DNA of 64,000 bases. Source: Vibrio sp. MEBiC08052 (GTDB lineage Bacteria > Pseudomonadota > Gammaproteobacteria > Enterobacterales > Vibrionaceae). Shown piece after piece: positions 15,521 through 24,272 of this stretch (position 1 is the first letter of the stretch; the number at the start of each line of letters is the position of its first letter). Under the pieces are notes generated by a model. The model saw only the letters and a program-made list of their open reading frames with translations, was not told the origin of the DNA and did no database searches. A program made the position numbers and the translations under genes. Location: the NCBI RefSeq assembly GCF_001506075.1, contig NZ_KQ947475.1, forward strand, positions 2,264,390-2,328,389. The letters are read 5' to 3'.

Positions 15521-16237
15521 TTATTTCACTCTCTGAAACGATCCTGTATCTGACGTTATCTCTTCTACGGAAAATGGTGATTTTTCATTGTTCACATGAA
15601 ATACTTTCACCTTTCCTTCTTTCGGTACACAAAGAGACAAATCGAACAACTGTTGATACTCATACATATAAAACAACCATCCGGTTTCCGGTTGTTTATT
15701 TTCTCCCAAATACATGTTAACCAGACTTTCGTTCAGATCGAACCAAAAGCTGTTTAATGGTTGTGCTAACCCTTTACCAATCGCTTTGATATACGACTCT
15801 TTCAGTGTCCATAGCTGCCGGGCCTGCCGGTAAACGTCTTTAGAGGGCAATGACTCAAGCTGTACCATTTCCTCGCGGTGAAAGAATCTCCGTGCGATCT
15901 TTAATATCTGACTGTCTTTCTTTTTAAACTCAATATCCACGCCGACGTCACCGCTTTTTGACAGCAGTAATACGCCCACACCATTAGAGTGCGAAATATT
16001 AAACCAGAGAGAAGGCGTGCCAGCGATAGCCGGTTTACCATACTCTATTCTGTAAATTATTATTTCTTCACCATCTTCATGGTAATAAGGTAATATCGAG
16101 TCAATAAATTGTGCACTTAGTTTTTTATCTACCTCCTTATCTGAATTAATTTTATATTCATCATATTGATAGTTTTCGTTTTTAATAAAAAATAATAAAT
16201 ACTCATTATCTTCCAACTCAGGCAAATATGTTTCCAT
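15521..16237 (-). CDS. Sfp-type 4'-phosphopantetheinyl transferase
   Basis: Transfers phosphopantetheine from CoA to the Ser of carrier proteins, turning apo into holo forms. The family motifs are clear: YGKPAI, FNISHSNGVGVLLLSKSGDVGVDIEF (Mg/CoA site) and FFHREEMVQL...LWTLKESYIKAIGKGL. I place the start at 16237 (ATG with AAGG 8 nt upstream, 238 residues); TTG and ATG codons at 16255 and 16252 are in frame. The gene is visibly more AT-rich than the biosynthetic genes. It should activate the three free-standing carriers of the cluster. Confidence 0.92.
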   Translation of the reverse strand: METYLPELEDNEYLLFFIKNENYQYDEYKINSDKEVDKKLSAQFIDSILPYYHEDGEEIIIYRIEYGKPAIAGTPSLWFNISHSNGVGVLLLSKSGDVGVDIEFKKKDSQILKIARRFFHREEMVQLESLPSKDVYRQARQLWTLKESYIKAIGKGLAQPLNSFWFDLNESLVNMYLGENKQPETGWLFYMYEYQQLFDLSLCVPKEGKVKVFHVNNEKSPFSVEEITSDTGSFQRVK

Positions 16238-16346
16238 TGCATCTACCTTCATCAATAACTTTATTTAACACATACGAATATTTAAAGCGTACAAACCCCG
16301 GCAGCATTTTTACCACCTATAAAATTATGGGTTCATAAATAACGGG

Positions 16347-17657
16347 TTATATCGGTAATATCAGCCGGGCGACACAGCCCTGCATATCCTCTCGATTATC
16401 GATTGAAAAATATCCGCTATGGTTTTCTGCAATCTGCCGGCATAAAGTTAATCCAATTCCGCTGCCGTGAGATTTGGTACTATAAAACGGAACAAACAAA
16501 TTGCTCTTATTGGTAATACCGGTTCCCTGATCCAGTATTTCCAGAATTAGATTATATTTTTGTACTTCACATGACACCGTAATCGCACCTTTCGGATCAC
16601 TCATCGCTTCGTCGGCATTTTTAAATACGTTGATCATTAACTGCTGCATCTGAGCCGGATCGATATTAACTTTCAGTGCCTCCTGACCACAGACAATGTT
16701 GATTTTCCGATGCTCAAATAGTGGCAGTAATTCTCTGATCAATGACTTAATATCATGCAACCTTTTAGCCGGTGCCGGTAGCTGAGTTAGCTTGCGATAA
16801 CTCTCAATAAACGATTTGAGGTTTTTCGCCCGCTCCTCAATAATCTTTAATCCACCATCCACTTCGGTAAGTGACTCATCTTTCTGTTCCGGCAGCAGTT
16901 CCCGAAGAATCTGGCTGAGTGACGCAATCGGTGTCAGGGTGTTATTGATTTCATGGCTCAATACCCGCAACAAATTTTTCCACGCCCGGTATTCCTGCCC
17001 ACGCAGCAGTTCACTGACATCCGTGACAAAAAGCAGGGTTTGTCTACGGCTATGTTCATAATAATTGTCCTGATTGATCTGAAACTTGCCACTTTTCTGC
17101 GGAAAGTGCCATTCCATCACCTCTCCTGAAGTGCATTGGAGTAAATCGTAAATCGCCAGTGAATCAATTTGTTGCCCCTGCATAGATTTTGGATTCTGAT
17201 CAAATAGCAGACCAGCACCTTTATTGACGAATGCAATCTCACCTTTGTCATTGAAGGCAAATATCGCAACATCAATATTGTTCATGATCTTCTTGACCAG
17301 ATATTGCTGCTGACGAATTTCCAAACGCTGCTGATTCATCGATTCAGATAGGCGGTTAATCATACAAATCAGACCATCCATAGAATCATTTCGTCCGGTT
17401 CGCTTCCCACGCATACTGAATTCATTGTTGGTCAGCGATTCAACCAGATTCATCACAGTTGCCAGATGAAAATTTAAACTGTGATCAACTGTCACCAGAC
17501 AATACATAATCAGTAATGCGCTCAGAAATGCCGTCAGTGCAATCAGATAGCCGGAATAACCATGGACGGCCATGATAATCAGCAATAAACAGGTCGGTGT
17601 CACTGAAGCAATCAGCATCAACCGGCGCTGTACGATTTGGATTGAAGCTTCTAACAT
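16347..17657 (-). CDS. NtrB-like sensor histidine kinase
   Basis: Protein of 436 residues from an ATG at 17657 with GAGGG upstream. Two membrane segments (about 13-30 and 35-56), a HAMP-like linker, a PAS-like domain (KKIMNNIDVAIFAFNDKGEIAFVNKGA, 122-148), then the H-box RVLSHEINNTLTPIASLS with His235, an N box NVFKNADEAM and GSGIGLTLCRQI. It should phosphorylate the sigma-54 response regulator encoded just upstream, whose end overlaps the longer possible start at 17750. With almost no periplasmic loop, the signal is probably sensed in or at the membrane, perhaps the transporter substrate or envelope stress. Confidence 0.9.
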   Translation of the reverse strand: MLEASIQIVQRRLMLIASVTPTCLLLIIMAVHGYSGYLIALTAFLSALLIMYCLVTVDHSLNFHLATVMNLVESLTNNEFSMRGKRTGRNDSMDGLICMINRLSESMNQQRLEIRQQQYLVKKIMNNIDVAIFAFNDKGEIAFVNKGAGLLFDQNPKSMQGQQIDSLAIYDLLQCTSGEVMEWHFPQKSGKFQINQDNYYEHSRRQTLLFVTDVSELLRGQEYRAWKNLLRVLSHEINNTLTPIASLSQILRELLPEQKDESLTEVDGGLKIIEERAKNLKSFIESYRKLTQLPAPAKRLHDIKSLIRELLPLFEHRKINIVCGQEALKVNIDPAQMQQLMINVFKNADEAMSDPKGAITVSCEVQKYNLILEILDQGTGITNKSNLFVPFYSTKSHGSGIGLTLCRQIAENHSGYFSIDNREDMQGCVARLILPI

Positions 17658-17667
17658 GACAGCGCCC

Positions 17668-19122
17668 TCATTTTGCCTTCCCCAAGCGCCGATAGAAAGC
17701 ACTTCGGCTGAGACCCAGAGATTCGGCGGCCTGGCCGGCATTACCATCAAAATAATCCAGACGCTGTTTCAAGACGTCCTGCTCAATCTTTTCCAGTGTG
17801 GTTGAGTACGTATTGCCGGAATATGTCGCTCTATTATCCGCCACAACACTGTCATGGCTCGAAACAACACTCTGTGACGAAAACGCCAAAGACACATCAT
17901 CAGCCTGATAGTCAGGTAACACACGTAGAAGCAATTGCTTGTCTAAAGTTTCCCCCTGGCTCAGCAATACCAGACGTTCAACCACATGACTCAGTTCGCG
18001 GACATTACCCGGCCAGCCATAAGATTGCAAAATAGCAATAGCTTCAGCGGTTAACTCACCGAGCGGCTTACGGTATTTCTCGGTGTAAATCTGCACAAAC
18101 CGGTCAATCAGCGGAATAATATCTTCAACCCTTTCCCGCAGCGACGGCACCCGGAATTCAAACGTATTCAGGCGGTAAAAGAGATCCTGACGAAATGTCC
18201 TTTCAGTAATCATCTCATTCAAATTAGCATTGGTTGCAGAAACTACCCGAACATCAACCCGCTGTGTCTTCGCTCCGCCGACTTTCTCAAACTGCTTCTC
18301 TTCCAGTACCCGCAGCAATTTAGACTGCTGAGTGACAGGCATATTACCGATTTCATCCAGAAACAGTGTGCCTCCGTCAGCCAGTTCAAACCGGCCGATA
18401 CGCTGCTGTTTCGCATCAGTAAATGCACCTTTCACATGCCCAAACATTTCACTTTCAAACAGCGTATCCGGAATGCAACTCATATCCACAGAGATAAATT
18501 CCTGTTCGGCTCTGGGAGAATGCTGATGGATATAGCTTGCCAGCAGACTCTTCCCTGTTCCGTTTTCTCCGGTCAGCAGAATATTGGCACCACTCTCAGC
18601 AACCAGCGTCAGTGACTCCATCAGGTTTTTCATCGCAGGAGAAAACGCCACAATATTGTCAAAAGCACATAAGTTGAGTTGTTCCTGCAACAACTGATTC
18701 TGCTGCTGCAAGCGAGATTGTTTCTTTAAACCTTCACTCAGGCGAATCTGAGTATTGAGAATATGAACCAACCGTTCGTTATCCCAAGGCTTTTCAATAA
18801 AATCGACCGCCCCATTTTTCATCGCTTCAACAGCAATATCCACTGAACCCCATCCGGTCATTACCACCACCGGTAGCTCACCGTCGATAGTTTTAATCCG
18901 TTGGATCAGATCCAGCCCCTCCTGTCCTGAAGTGGTATCCAGCTGATAATTCAAGTCGATAAGGGCAATATCTGCATCGCCCTGTTTCACCTGTTCCAGA
19001 GCAAGTTCAGGAGAATTGACCGTCACCACATCAAAATGACGGACTCTGAGAGTTAACCTCAGTGTATTCAGGATATTTTCATCATCGTCTGCGACTAAAA
19101 TCCGATATTGTTGATTACGCAT
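17668..19122 (-). CDS. Sigma-54-dependent response regulator (NtrC family)
   Basis: Protein of 484 residues: receiver domain with phospho-acceptor Asp56 (IALIDLNY), AAA+ domain with Walker A GENGTGKS, sigma-54 contact loop GAFTDA (consensus GAFTGA, second Gly to Asp), Walker B GGTLFLDEIGN, and a C-terminal Fis-type helix-turn-helix (AAESLGLSRSAFYRRLGK). It activates RNA polymerase with sigma-54 at -24/-12 promoters. One such element lies before the adaptor gene of this operon (23726-23742), so autoregulation of the export operon is the simple reading. A strong hairpin lies between this gene and the permease gene. Confidence 0.93.
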   Translation of the reverse strand: MRNQQYRILVADDDENILNTLRLTLRVRHFDVVTVNSPELALEQVKQGDADIALIDLNYQLDTTSGQEGLDLIQRIKTIDGELPVVVMTGWGSVDIAVEAMKNGAVDFIEKPWDNERLVHILNTQIRLSEGLKKQSRLQQQNQLLQEQLNLCAFDNIVAFSPAMKNLMESLTLVAESGANILLTGENGTGKSLLASYIHQHSPRAEQEFISVDMSCIPDTLFESEMFGHVKGAFTDAKQQRIGRFELADGGTLFLDEIGNMPVTQQSKLLRVLEEKQFEKVGGAKTQRVDVRVVSATNANLNEMITERTFRQDLFYRLNTFEFRVPSLRERVEDIIPLIDRFVQIYTEKYRKPLGELTAEAIAILQSYGWPGNVRELSHVVERLVLLSQGETLDKQLLLRVLPDYQADDVSLAFSSQSVVSSHDSVVADNRATYSGNTYSTTLEKIEQDVLKQRLDYFDGNAGQAAESLGLSRSAFYRRLGKAK

Positions 19123-19225
19123 AAAACTCTTATTTGTTGTTTTTCATTGTTTTTTTATTGATAGCAGCCTCGACTGCATCCCGGCCATACTGACGTTATT
19201 ATAGTGTTCAGAAATATAAAGACTG

Positions 19226-19259
19226 AGATAGGAGTGTGTCATTGGACACACTCCTATCT
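19226..19259 (-). terminator. Strong 15-bp hairpin between permease and regulator genes, attenuator or terminator
   Basis: AGATAGGAGTGTGTC at 19226-19240 pairs perfectly with 19245-19259 around a 4-nt loop. Downstream on the minus strand only a weak T-rich stretch follows, so partial termination is likely. This would make kinase and regulator less abundant than the transporter. Confidence 0.65.
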
Positions 19260-19265
19260 ATCTGG

Positions 19266-21698
19266 TTATTGTTCCCGTAAAGCATCCATTGGTCTCAATC
19301 TGACGGCTTTTAATGCCGGAAGCAGTGTCGCCAGTGAAACAACAGCACTAATGCCAGCAGCCGTCACGACAAACAGAGCCCAGATACTCCACGAGCTGTG
19401 TCCCAGAATTCGGGTAATCAACGGGCCGACAAACATCACGATCGGTCCGCTAATCAGTAAGCCAATCAGCAATTGTAACCACCCCTGCTTCATCAGCATA
19501 TGGATGATACGGCTTTCCGTTGCTCCCAGAGCGCGACGAATCCCCAGTTCCTGATATCGCTGGCTAATCACTTTTGCCATGACACCATAAATCCCACTTC
19601 CTGCCAGTAAAACTGCAATCATACCAAATACATTGAACAAGATAGCAATATATGTCAGGCCAGCGGTGTTCCGGGCAATCACCTGAGCCAGTGGCTTCAC
19701 CTGATAAACCGATAATCCGGTATCGATATCTGCTACAGCCTGCTCGATTGGAAGAGTCAGATTTTCTCTCTGGGCAGAGTTTGCAACCACAGAAAGATTA
19801 CGCACCGGCGCCTGCATCAACGAACGATAGACCGTCGGCATCCGTTTGCTGTAACCAAACGGACGTCCTTGAATAACATGAGAAACAACCCCAACCACAG
19901 TATACCAGTCATTATCTCCGGCTTTGCGGATCCGCTTCCCGATAATATTGCGTTCTTCCGGCCAGTAACGCTGGGCAAATGAACGGGTAACCACCACGAC
20001 TTTCTGTGAATTCTGGTCATCAGACGGGCTCAGCATCCGGCCTTCTTCCAACGTCACACCTAACAGATCTAATGTTCCCGGCATTACTGTCACATTGTTT
20101 GCTCGCGGCAGCAGATTTTGCTGAGAACGGAGTTGCTGATGCTCCGCCAGCTCGACTTTACCGGCAACCATAAACGCACCGGGAATAGAACTCATAATTC
20201 CTGCTTTGGAAACCACCGGAGAAGACTCCAAACCATTTTGTAGACGGTTGTAAAAAGTCCGCAGGCTCTCTGGGGTATGATAGTATTGATCCGGAAGACT
20301 GATTTTACCGGTATAAATACCTTGTGGCTGAACACCATAATCAATCTTTGTAGCTTCATAAACCACAATAGACAATAGCGCACCAAGCGACAACACCGCA
20401 CAGGACAATGCGACTTCGAAGATAACCAGTATCCGGCTAACCCGCCCGCTGCTGCGGCTCTGCGCCCCCCGGGTGCCATCTCTCAAGACTTCATTAATAT
20501 TACACTGCGTCATTTTCCATGCAGGAAGCAGCCCGGTAGCCAGACTGACGAGAATCACCAGTAAGACTGCTTTCAGTAAAACATCGGCATCCAATCCCAG
20601 AGTCCACCAGAACGCTGGTTTCCCGGGGACAATCGAGCTAATTAGGCCATTTGTCAGCGACAAAGCCCAACCGGCAAACAACACACCCAGAATACCTCCC
20701 AGCGTACAAATCAGAGTACTTTCCCACATCATCTGTATGACCAACCTGAAGGTGGGTGCACCGTGTGCAATCCGGATGGCACTTTCTTTGGAACGCTCCG
20801 TCGCCCGGGCCAATAGCAGGTTGCCGACATTACAACAGGCAAGCAGCAACACAAATCCCACACCCAGTAGCATTACCAGAAAAATCGGTTTTGAGTCTTC
20901 ACCGATGAAACTATCCATAAAGGTAATGGCGAAAGCGGAACGCCCGGCATTGGTTTCCGGATACTGTAATGCCCGAGATGCCATAATATCCTGCAATTCG
21001 ACATCAACATCTGCCAGATTGAAACCCGGTTTAATCTTGGCAAAAATAGTTACTTTCGGAGCATTTTTTACCGTAAATTTTGCTTCATTAAGCTGACTCG
21101 GCAACCAAATCTGATTATTCATCGGAAATTCATACTTCGGAGGCATCACCCCGATGACTTCCGTTCCGATACCGTTAATCTGAACCCGCTGACCGATAAT
21201 GTCCTGACGACCGCCAAAATAGTTCTGCCACAGTTCATAGCCAATAACAGCAACCGGATTCGCACCTTCAATCGTATCGGCCTCAGTAAACAACCGTCCC
21301 ATAATCGGGTGAGTATGCGTAAATTCGAACAAATCGGAGCGACTGCGAATGGCGATATAGTGAGATGCTTTACCGTCGATACTAACATTTGCCACATCAC
21401 CGTAATAATAACCAATGTCCTCTAAACGCTGGCTCTTGTCGCGGATGTCTTTAAAGTCTGCATAACTGATGGGCGAATCACCGAAGCGAATTCCATTGAT
21501 ACTGGGACTGACCATCACCATACGCTCACCATCAGGGAACGGAAGCGGCTTAAATGCCAGAGTATTGATGAGGGAATACATATAGATACACAAGCCGAGA
21601 CCACAAGCCATGATCAGCATCGTGAAAACCGTAAATCCCGGACGTTTGAGCATCAGCCTGACGGCATATTTCAGATCAAATAACCAACTCATATGCAT
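19266..21698 (-). CDS. MacB-like ABC transporter permease with duplicated FtsX domains
   Basis: Inner-membrane protein of 810 residues. The layout is TM1 (about 20-44), a MacB-type periplasmic core domain (GRLFTEADTIEGANPVAVIGYELWQNYFGG), three TM segments (FtsX domain), TM5, a second periplasmic domain, and three more TM ending LRPMDALREQ. This doubled type works as one chain with a MacB-like ATPase. Family members export peptides, antibiotics or lipids rather than importing. ATG 21698 has GAGGAAT upstream; 21692 is the alternative. It lies 7 bp after the ATPase stop. Confidence 0.9.
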   Translation of the reverse strand: MHMSWLFDLKYAVRLMLKRPGFTVFTMLIMACGLGLCIYMYSLINTLAFKPLPFPDGERMVMVSPSINGIRFGDSPISYADFKDIRDKSQRLEDIGYYYGDVANVSIDGKASHYIAIRSRSDLFEFTHTHPIMGRLFTEADTIEGANPVAVIGYELWQNYFGGRQDIIGQRVQINGIGTEVIGVMPPKYEFPMNNQIWLPSQLNEAKFTVKNAPKVTIFAKIKPGFNLADVDVELQDIMASRALQYPETNAGRSAFAITFMDSFIGEDSKPIFLVMLLGVGFVLLLACCNVGNLLLARATERSKESAIRIAHGAPTFRLVIQMMWESTLICTLGGILGVLFAGWALSLTNGLISSIVPGKPAFWWTLGLDADVLLKAVLLVILVSLATGLLPAWKMTQCNINEVLRDGTRGAQSRSSGRVSRILVIFEVALSCAVLSLGALLSIVVYEATKIDYGVQPQGIYTGKISLPDQYYHTPESLRTFYNRLQNGLESSPVVSKAGIMSSIPGAFMVAGKVELAEHQQLRSQQNLLPRANNVTVMPGTLDLLGVTLEEGRMLSPSDDQNSQKVVVVTRSFAQRYWPEERNIIGKRIRKAGDNDWYTVVGVVSHVIQGRPFGYSKRMPTVYRSLMQAPVRNLSVVANSAQRENLTLPIEQAVADIDTGLSVYQVKPLAQVIARNTAGLTYIAILFNVFGMIAVLLAGSGIYGVMAKVISQRYQELGIRRALGATESRIIHMLMKQGWLQLLIGLLISGPIVMFVGPLITRILGHSSWSIWALFVVTAAGISAVVSLATLLPALKAVRLRPMDALREQ

Positions 21699-21705
21699 TG
21701 ATTCC

Positions 21706-22413
21706 TCAGGCAACCAGGCCTTGACTGTCCAGATGACGGTCATCAATGACCATCCCGTCAAATATATCAATCTGCCGCAAAGCATGTGCCGCAGAACGAG
21801 GATCGTGCGTGACGATGCAGATAGTCACGCCATCCGAATGCAGTTGATCAAACAAATGCATGACCGCTTCGGCATTTTTCGAGTCCAGATTACCGGTCGG
21901 CTCATCTGCCAACAACAGTGAAGGCTGACCGACGATTGCCCGGGCGATCGCTACCCGCTGCTGTTGTCCACCGGAAAGCTGAGACGGAAAATGTTTACTG
22001 CGGTGCTGCATGTCTACTTTTTCCAATGCTGCCAATGCAGCAACCTTCATCTCTTTGGCAGTAATACCTTTGCGATATGTCAGCGGCAGCATGACATTCT
22101 CTTCAACCGTCAGGTCACTGATAAGATTGAAAGACTGAAAAACAAAACCGATTTCCTGATTGCGGATTTCCGCCATCCGCCGGGGGGTTAATGAACTAAC
22201 TTCAAAACCGTTAATGATATATTTTCCACCGCTAGGGCTATCCAGCAGACCTAAAATTGACAATAAAGTTGACTTCCCACAACCGGAAGGCCCGGAAATA
22301 GAAACATACTCTCCTTTCTCGATAGCAAAACTGATATCGTTTAACGCATGAGTTTCAATCTCTTCCGTGTGGAAAACTTTATTAATCCCGCTCAACTCGA
22401 CAATGAATGACAT
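21706..22413 (-). CDS. MacB/LolD-type ABC transporter ATPase
   Basis: Cytoplasmic ATPase of 235 residues with Walker A GPSGCGKST, Q-loop FVFQSFNLI, signature LSGGQQQR, Walker B LLLADEPTGNLD and H-loop VTHD. The EIETHALNDISF start and GGKYIINGFEV segment are typical of the LolD/MacB group. It powers the permease encoded directly downstream and follows the adaptor gene by 19 bp. Confidence 0.94.
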   Translation of the reverse strand: MSFIVELSGINKVFHTEEIETHALNDISFAIEKGEYVSISGPSGCGKSTLLSILGLLDSPSGGKYIINGFEVSSLTPRRMAEIRNQEIGFVFQSFNLISDLTVEENVMLPLTYRKGITAKEMKVAALAALEKVDMQHRSKHFPSQLSGGQQQRVAIARAIVGQPSLLLADEPTGNLDSKNAEAVMHLFDQLHSDGVTICIVTHDPRSAAHALRQIDIFDGMVIDDRHLDSQGLVA

Positions 22414-22432
22414 ATTTCTTCCTTTTTATTAT

Positions 22433-23686
22433 TTACTGAATGCTGATCCGGTTCAGATGCTCCCAAGCACTGGGGTTTGATGTCACAATCCGATCTCCGT
22501 TCCGCAAGCCACTTTTTACTTCAATTTTATCCGCAGAACCCTGTCCGAAAATAACCCGGGTCTTGTCTGCTTCCCGACCATCAGCGGCTAATCTGTATAC
22601 CGTTCCGGGAGAATTACTCTGAGCCAATGCAGGACGATTGACATACAATACATGCTGTAATTTCGAGACCAAAATCGTCCCTTCAATACTCAAATCCGGT
22701 CTGGCTTCCGATGGTAACGGGCTATTGAGAGAAACATCAACTTGAACCGTGCCATTATTTACCGCAGGATCAATTCGAATCACCGAACCATGAATCTGAT
22801 TGTTATGTGTATCAATAATAACATCCTGACCAATCTCAACCGTGCGGACCTGGCGCTCCGGAATTTTTAGTTCAGCCAGTAACTGATCTTGCCGAGCTAG
22901 CTTGGCAACATTGAGGCCTAACGGTACGCGTTGGCCAGCTTCAATATTAACCGCCTGAATCACACCAGATTGATTTGATACCACTTTCAACGATTGAATC
23001 ATCATTTCCGAACGGGAAAGACTCTTTTTCAGCTTATTAACCATCGCGGTGTTTGCCTGAAACTCGGCTTCCTGTGTCACTTTCAGTTTTTCCAAACGCT
23101 CTTTTTCGATTTGTAACTGCTCTTTGTACTGTTCCAGATCTAGTTTGGAGCGCTTGTAATCGATTAGAGAAACGGATCCATTGTTCCGTTTCAACAGCGT
23201 ACTCTCGGCATCATACTGAAGTTTCGCTTTTTCATAAGAGTGTTTCACTTTCAGGATCCGGACCTGAGCGTCCAGCAGATTATTATCATGGCGAATGGCT
23301 AACGCTTTGTTCTCTGCCAGAGCTGCTTCCAGCTCCCAGCGGATTTCATCTGTTTTCTGCACCAGCTCAGGGTTGATCAGCTCCGCAATTAAATCGCCTT
23401 TTTTAACGACCGCCCCTGACTTGACCAAAACAGACTCGACTCTGCCATCGACATTGGTCGAAATCCAGCGGATATTCTTCGGAGCCAATATTCCGTTTCC
23501 ACGGACTTCAACATTCATATCCCCCTGATTAACCTGAGAAACAATAATACTACTCCGGCGAACTTCATAACCGCTGGGGCTAATAGTCGTCGCATATGCA
23601 CCAGCAGCTACAACAGCAACAGCAATCAATGCGAACCACAACTTTCGTTTCGGAATTGATTTTGTCCGAGTTTTTTGAACATCCAT
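22433..23686 (-). CDS. Periplasmic adaptor (HlyD/MacA family) of the MacB-like exporter
   Basis: Protein of 417 residues: one N-terminal membrane anchor (KLWFALIAVAVVAAGAYA), a split lipoyl domain, a long coiled-coil hairpin (about 100-220, rich in Glu/Lys/Leu), then beta-barrel parts (VIDTHNNQIHGSVIRIDPAVNNGTVQVDV). It should link the permease to an outer-membrane TolC channel, which is not encoded here. The start at 23686 is chosen because a longer TTG-started frame would begin upstream of the expected transcription start of the sigma-54 promoter. Confidence 0.92.
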   Translation of the reverse strand: MDVQKTRTKSIPKRKLWFALIAVAVVAAGAYATTISPSGYEVRRSSIIVSQVNQGDMNVEVRGNGILAPKNIRWISTNVDGRVESVLVKSGAVVKKGDLIAELINPELVQKTDEIRWELEAALAENKALAIRHDNNLLDAQVRILKVKHSYEKAKLQYDAESTLLKRNNGSVSLIDYKRSKLDLEQYKEQLQIEKERLEKLKVTQEAEFQANTAMVNKLKKSLSRSEMMIQSLKVVSNQSGVIQAVNIEAGQRVPLGLNVAKLARQDQLLAELKIPERQVRTVEIGQDVIIDTHNNQIHGSVIRIDPAVNNGTVQVDVSLNSPLPSEARPDLSIEGTILVSKLQHVLYVNRPALAQSNSPGTVYRLAADGREADKTRVIFGQGSADKIEVKSGLRNGDRIVTSNPSAWEHLNRISIQ

Positions 23687-23725
23687 ATGCGAATAACCAA
23701 TTTCTTTATAAGTTACCCTCAATAA

Positions 23726-23742
23726 GCACAAATAGTGCCAAC
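23726..23742 (-). promoter_or_regulatory. Sigma-54-type -24/-12 promoter of the MacB-like operon
   Basis: On the minus strand the sequence reads TTGGCACTATTTGTGCT. GG and GC are separated by exactly 10 nt as in the TGGCAC-N5-TTGC consensus; only the first T of TTGC is changed to G. Transcription would start near 23714, about 28 nt before the adaptor ATG. The operon encodes its own sigma-54 activator. Confidence 0.72.
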
Positions 23743-23764
23743 AATATATTTAATTGTTTTTAAA

Positions 23765-23848
23765 GGATTTTTATTTTTATTCTGATAAAAATCCCAGTTT
23801 TGAACACGGCTGAGTTTCCAGAGACGGGTTGCCTATCCCATATTTGGG
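23765..23848. promoter_or_regulatory. Inverted repeats upstream of the sigma-54 promoter, candidate activator sites
   Basis: GGATTTTTAT (23765-23774) pairs perfectly with 23785-23794. A second, smaller repeat TCCCA-TATT-TGGGA lies at 23835-23848. They lie about 25 and 95 bp upstream of the -24 element, within the range where NtrC-type proteins or IHF bind. The remaining sequence to 23987 holds two CTTAAG hexamers (near 23907 and 23916) and presumably the promoter of the PepSY gene. The assignment is tentative. Confidence 0.35.
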
Positions 23849-23987
23849 ACAACAATAACAGTTAGAAGAGGTAAAAATCATGTCGATGATTGACTCTATG
23901 AATCTCTTAAGCCGTTCTTAAGTTTACTGACACATAATCAGCCGGGTTAAAGGCACAACTCATTAAGATGCAACAGGAGCATAAATC

Positions 23988-24272
23988 ATGTCAAAAACAA
24001 CGTTGATCCGTCTGGCTACTTTACTCGCGACAGCGACAGCTTCTTCTCTGGTTTTCGCTGACCCGCAGTGCACTCAACAACCAGAATCATCCTGGATACC
24101 TTTTGAAACAGCCAAAGCACAGGTTGCTGATATGGGATATCAGATTAAAAAATTTAAGAAAACCCATACTGGTTGTTACGAGCTTTACGGTTATGACGCA
24201 AACAAAAACCGAGTTGAGATTTACTACAACCCGGTTGATATGACAGTCGTGAAAGAGGAAAAAGATGACTAA
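23988..24272 (+). CDS. Secreted PepSY-domain protein
   Basis: Protein of 94 residues with a clear signal peptide (ATLLATATASSLVFA, cleavage near residue 24) and one PepSY domain (WIPFETAKAQVADMGYQIKKFKKTHTGCYELYGYDANKNRVEIYYNP). Two Cys remain in the mature part. Such small PepSY proteins are usually paired with a di-haem cytochrome b561-type membrane protein, as here, where the next gene overlaps by 8 bp. They may take part in periplasmic redox or metal handling; the exact role is unknown. AGGAGC precedes the ATG. Confidence 0.9.
   Translation: MSKTTLIRLATLLATATASSLVFADPQCTQQPESSWIPFETAKAQVADMGYQIKKFKKTHTGCYELYGYDANKNRVEIYYNPVDMTVVKEEKDD

Noticed and set aside
23687..23731. TTG-started extension of the MacB-like adaptor
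   Set aside because: The extension overlaps the sigma-54 promoter and would start upstream of the expected transcript start.
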